Of a stretch of 56,440 nucleotides of DNA, positions 54,102 to 56,440 are shown one piece after another. The notes under the pieces are model-generated. The model saw only the letters and a list, made by a program, of their open reading frames with translations. It had not been told where the DNA came from and did not search any database. Position numbers and translations under genes: made by a program. The stretch is from Diphasiastrum complanatum (taxonomy: Eukaryota; Streptophyta; Lycopodiopsida; Lycopodiales; Lycopodiaceae): the NCBI GenBank assembly GCA_029204225.1, contig MU833439.1, forward strand, positions 1 to 56,440. Direction: 5' to 3'. Every line of letters begins with the position of its first letter. The first letter of the stretch is position 1.

Positions 54102-56330
54102 CCTTCAGAAGCACAAAATGAAAGTTGAGACAACAAGAAGCAACATCAGAACAATTAATCAAAAGATAAAAGATGGGAACCCAACATGGCTTGCCTATTG
54201 AAAGTGTCCAATATACATTTAGGAGGTAGAATAACTAATAAAAGCATCACAGGATGCTTCACCTAGCTTCCCTAGGTGATATGCATGACACATCAAATGG
54301 GAATATTGGCTCAAGTCCTCTTGTTAATGTTAATCATAACAACAAGGACAAACCATTATTTTTTATGACATTAAAATATAGAATTTTTAATTTCCATCTT
54401 CAATTTTTGCATTTCATCCATGAGAGTTCCATGTCAAGATTCTATTCATATGAGGTCTCCTTATGTAAGGGCTAAAACTTACAACCCATCATATTTGTAA
54501 GACAAAGTTATGTCTCATTGTAAGGGCTTAGATTATGGCATCGTGCCACATGGATGCTTATAAATTATCTAAGGTTTAGATAAGTCTAGGTACAATTAAT
54601 TTAGTTGCACCCAATAAGCAATAGTTTAAACAAAATTGGAAGTGTGTCCTCAAGAATGCCAACATGATTTGAGAATAAAACCAAATTTTTTTTTTTTCCA
54701 AAATGACTATTTCTTTACTTTACAAGAATATCGACTTCCAAAAAATAAAATATTCTCTTCATATAGATTTTCTATGTCTAATACAATATCTATAAGATTC
54801 TTCAACATAAGATTTTAGAATGCACACAACTACTTGAGTTTATTGCAATAGTTCTAGAAAACTCAAACATAAATTTGAAAAGTTTTTTTTATTTTGCACA
54901 AAACTCAAACTTACATCTAGTTAATACAAGACTGAACTGTTATGCTAAGTTTTTCTTGATGAGGCGACATGATGCTTGAGAAAAGAATCGATACCAAGAG
55001 TGTTTGACAAAAAAAATAGAGATCAAATAAAGATCAATGTTAGATGGAAATTTAGGCCTTTTTGTTTGCTTGATATTTGATTATTCTTTATGTTTTGATA
55101 AAAGAGGGAATCATTTCTATAGGTACAAGGAACAATTTGAAAGTTCAACTAAGTTGTCATTCACTTGTTGGCTAACAGGTACTACAATCAGTAGTACTGA
55201 AATATCATAATTTGTGTGTCTTTAGAAATCAGTTCATGCCTCGTATAAGGTTTCTAAATCTTTTTTACATATTTGTCGATTCATTTTTAATATAAAAATG
55301 AGAAATTATCAAGTGACAGAATAGTATTGAAAATAATATATTATCACATAGTACATGAAAAAATTCAACATTCGTTGATATTGGACCCATCACCTATAGT
55401 TTAGTTTATTATGTTTTTTTACAAACAAAATTTTTTGAGTAAGGGCAATTTATCTCAAATGTTTGTCTTGGATTTTTAGAAAAAAATTTCACACTTTTAC
55501 CTATTCAGATTGTGATTCTAAGCTACATGGAATTAATCATTATCTCTAAAATTTTAGGATACTAAACCCTAGCTTTTATAGTACATAAGTTTCACTAATC
55601 TCATAAGCTATAGGAAATACTAATAGTATCCACCTTAGTAGCTTTGATAGACAAGTGTGCACACCCCAATTTTGCAAATACTTGCAAGGGAGCTAGAATT
55701 TACTTCTAAACAATGCCAAATTGAAAGAAAACTTATAACATATGTTAACACTAGAGTCGTCACAAAATGTGCACAAAGGTGTCAATTTCAAGCACTTATT
55801 TAAAAAATCATATCTCGTAAACTATGATGAATCACATCAAATTCTTTCACGTGTTTTTATCATATATACATTTATCGATTAAGAATTTGAGACCTTCATT
55901 TTGAGCAACTTACATGTAAGATATGATGTCACACGTGTGAGGGTTATTGATGAAATTAAATATTTTCTATGGAACCAATGGCTATTGATTCTGGAGGATG
56001 AAAAATAATACTAGTCATTCTTCTATGTGCCTACCAACCATATTACGTTGAGGCTATGATAGAGCAATCAGTTCTCACAAGGTAGAGGGGTGAGGCTCAA
56101 GAAAACACCTAATACTAAAACTTTCAATTTCTAGCTACTATAGGTGGATGTAGCCATTTAACGTACCTAATCACTAGTTTACTACCCACATCGAAAACAC
56201 AATTCATGACCCAAAAGCAGGTAGAAAATAAAATATGCTATAGTATAATAAAAGGATAGTATTTAAAAAGCCCATATAAGCAAATATACTTAGTTAAAAG
56301 CTTAAGAGACAAGGCTAATAATGTAAGAAA

Positions 56331-56440
56331 TGATAAAAACATGAGACAGTGGCTCATTTGTTGAACTTAAAAAATCCTTCATGTGAATCCAAGCACTTAA
56401 AACTTTTAATTCGATGTATAGCTTGCCTTCAATCCCATCC
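56331..56440. other. Unique flank at the right edge
   Basis: Similarity to the left arm ends about here. I see no feature. Confidence 0.4.

Larger units (their letters stand above)
52598..56330 (-). repeat. Right arm of inverted segmental duplication (lectin block 3)
   Basis: This is the inverted counterpart of 705-3432. It is longer because of extra sequence at about 55120-56040 and 56100-56265, and an extra 167 bases in the small ORF. It shares the compound microsatellite with block 2. The extra parts contain no recognisable gene. Confidence 0.8.

Overview
This window looks like plant nuclear DNA from a large, transposon-rich genome. The evidence is spliceosomal introns, Ty1/copia LTR elements with initiator-Met tRNA primer sites, Ty3/gypsy LTR elements with the TTGGCGCCGTTG primer-site type, a CACTA (En/Spm) transposase, abundant (GA)n and (GT)n tracts, and genes for a secreted monocot-type (GNA-like) lectin. 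The state of decay and the repeat content would suit a gymnosperm or another large-genome land plant, but no sequence here fixes the species. I see no bacterial genes, rRNA, tRNA or CRISPR array.

Layout. (1) About 705-3432 is the left arm of a large duplicated block carrying lectin copy 1 (2351-2848, +). The block returns inverted at about 52598-56330 with a broken lectin copy 3 (53284-53649, -), and partially at about 22586-24268 with an intact lectin copy 2 (22966-23502, -). (2) 3433-7141 is mostly AT-rich and gene-free, apart from a near-perfect foldback at 3664-3771 and a decayed reading frame at 6316-7057. (3) 7142-12303 is a copia element (copia-1) with both LTRs, decayed gag and protease, most of its polymerase replaced by other sequence, and an intact RNase H. 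(4) 12310-14490 is a CACTA remnant with a four-exon transposase whose splicing I could reconstruct, and a divergent small ORF. (5) 14487-21530 is a minus-strand gypsy element with a repeat-filled leader; a shorter copia insertion with a target-site duplication lies inside it (19192-20833). (6) 21548-22076 is a CA/CT microsatellite field. Palindrome-rich sequence lies on both sides of lectin copy 2.

(7) 25021-28280 holds small copia remnants. (8) 28280-31008 is a gypsy LTR end, a primer site and a leader built from an ATCTCAACCGACG-type repeat. (9) 31009-35517 is a second copia element (copia-2). It has near-identical LTRs, intact zinc-knuckle and protease signatures, no integrase, RT or RNase H, and a second copy of its 5' leader after the 3' LTR. 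(10) 35716-38890 has an unidentified ORF, a minus-strand copia fragment and a gypsy gag. (11) 38890-42540 is mostly empty. (12) 42540-47490 is a stack of two or three broken copia elements. (13) 48960-52390 is a gypsy element end with a 448-bp higher-order tandem repeat in its leader and a gag with one stop.

The only host-like genes are the lectins and a small conserved block lying tail-to-tail with them. Everything else is mobile DNA in decay. The most interesting points are the lectin duplication with its three fates, the foldback, the palindrome clusters, and the shared design of the gypsy leaders (primer site, long private repeat array, gag).
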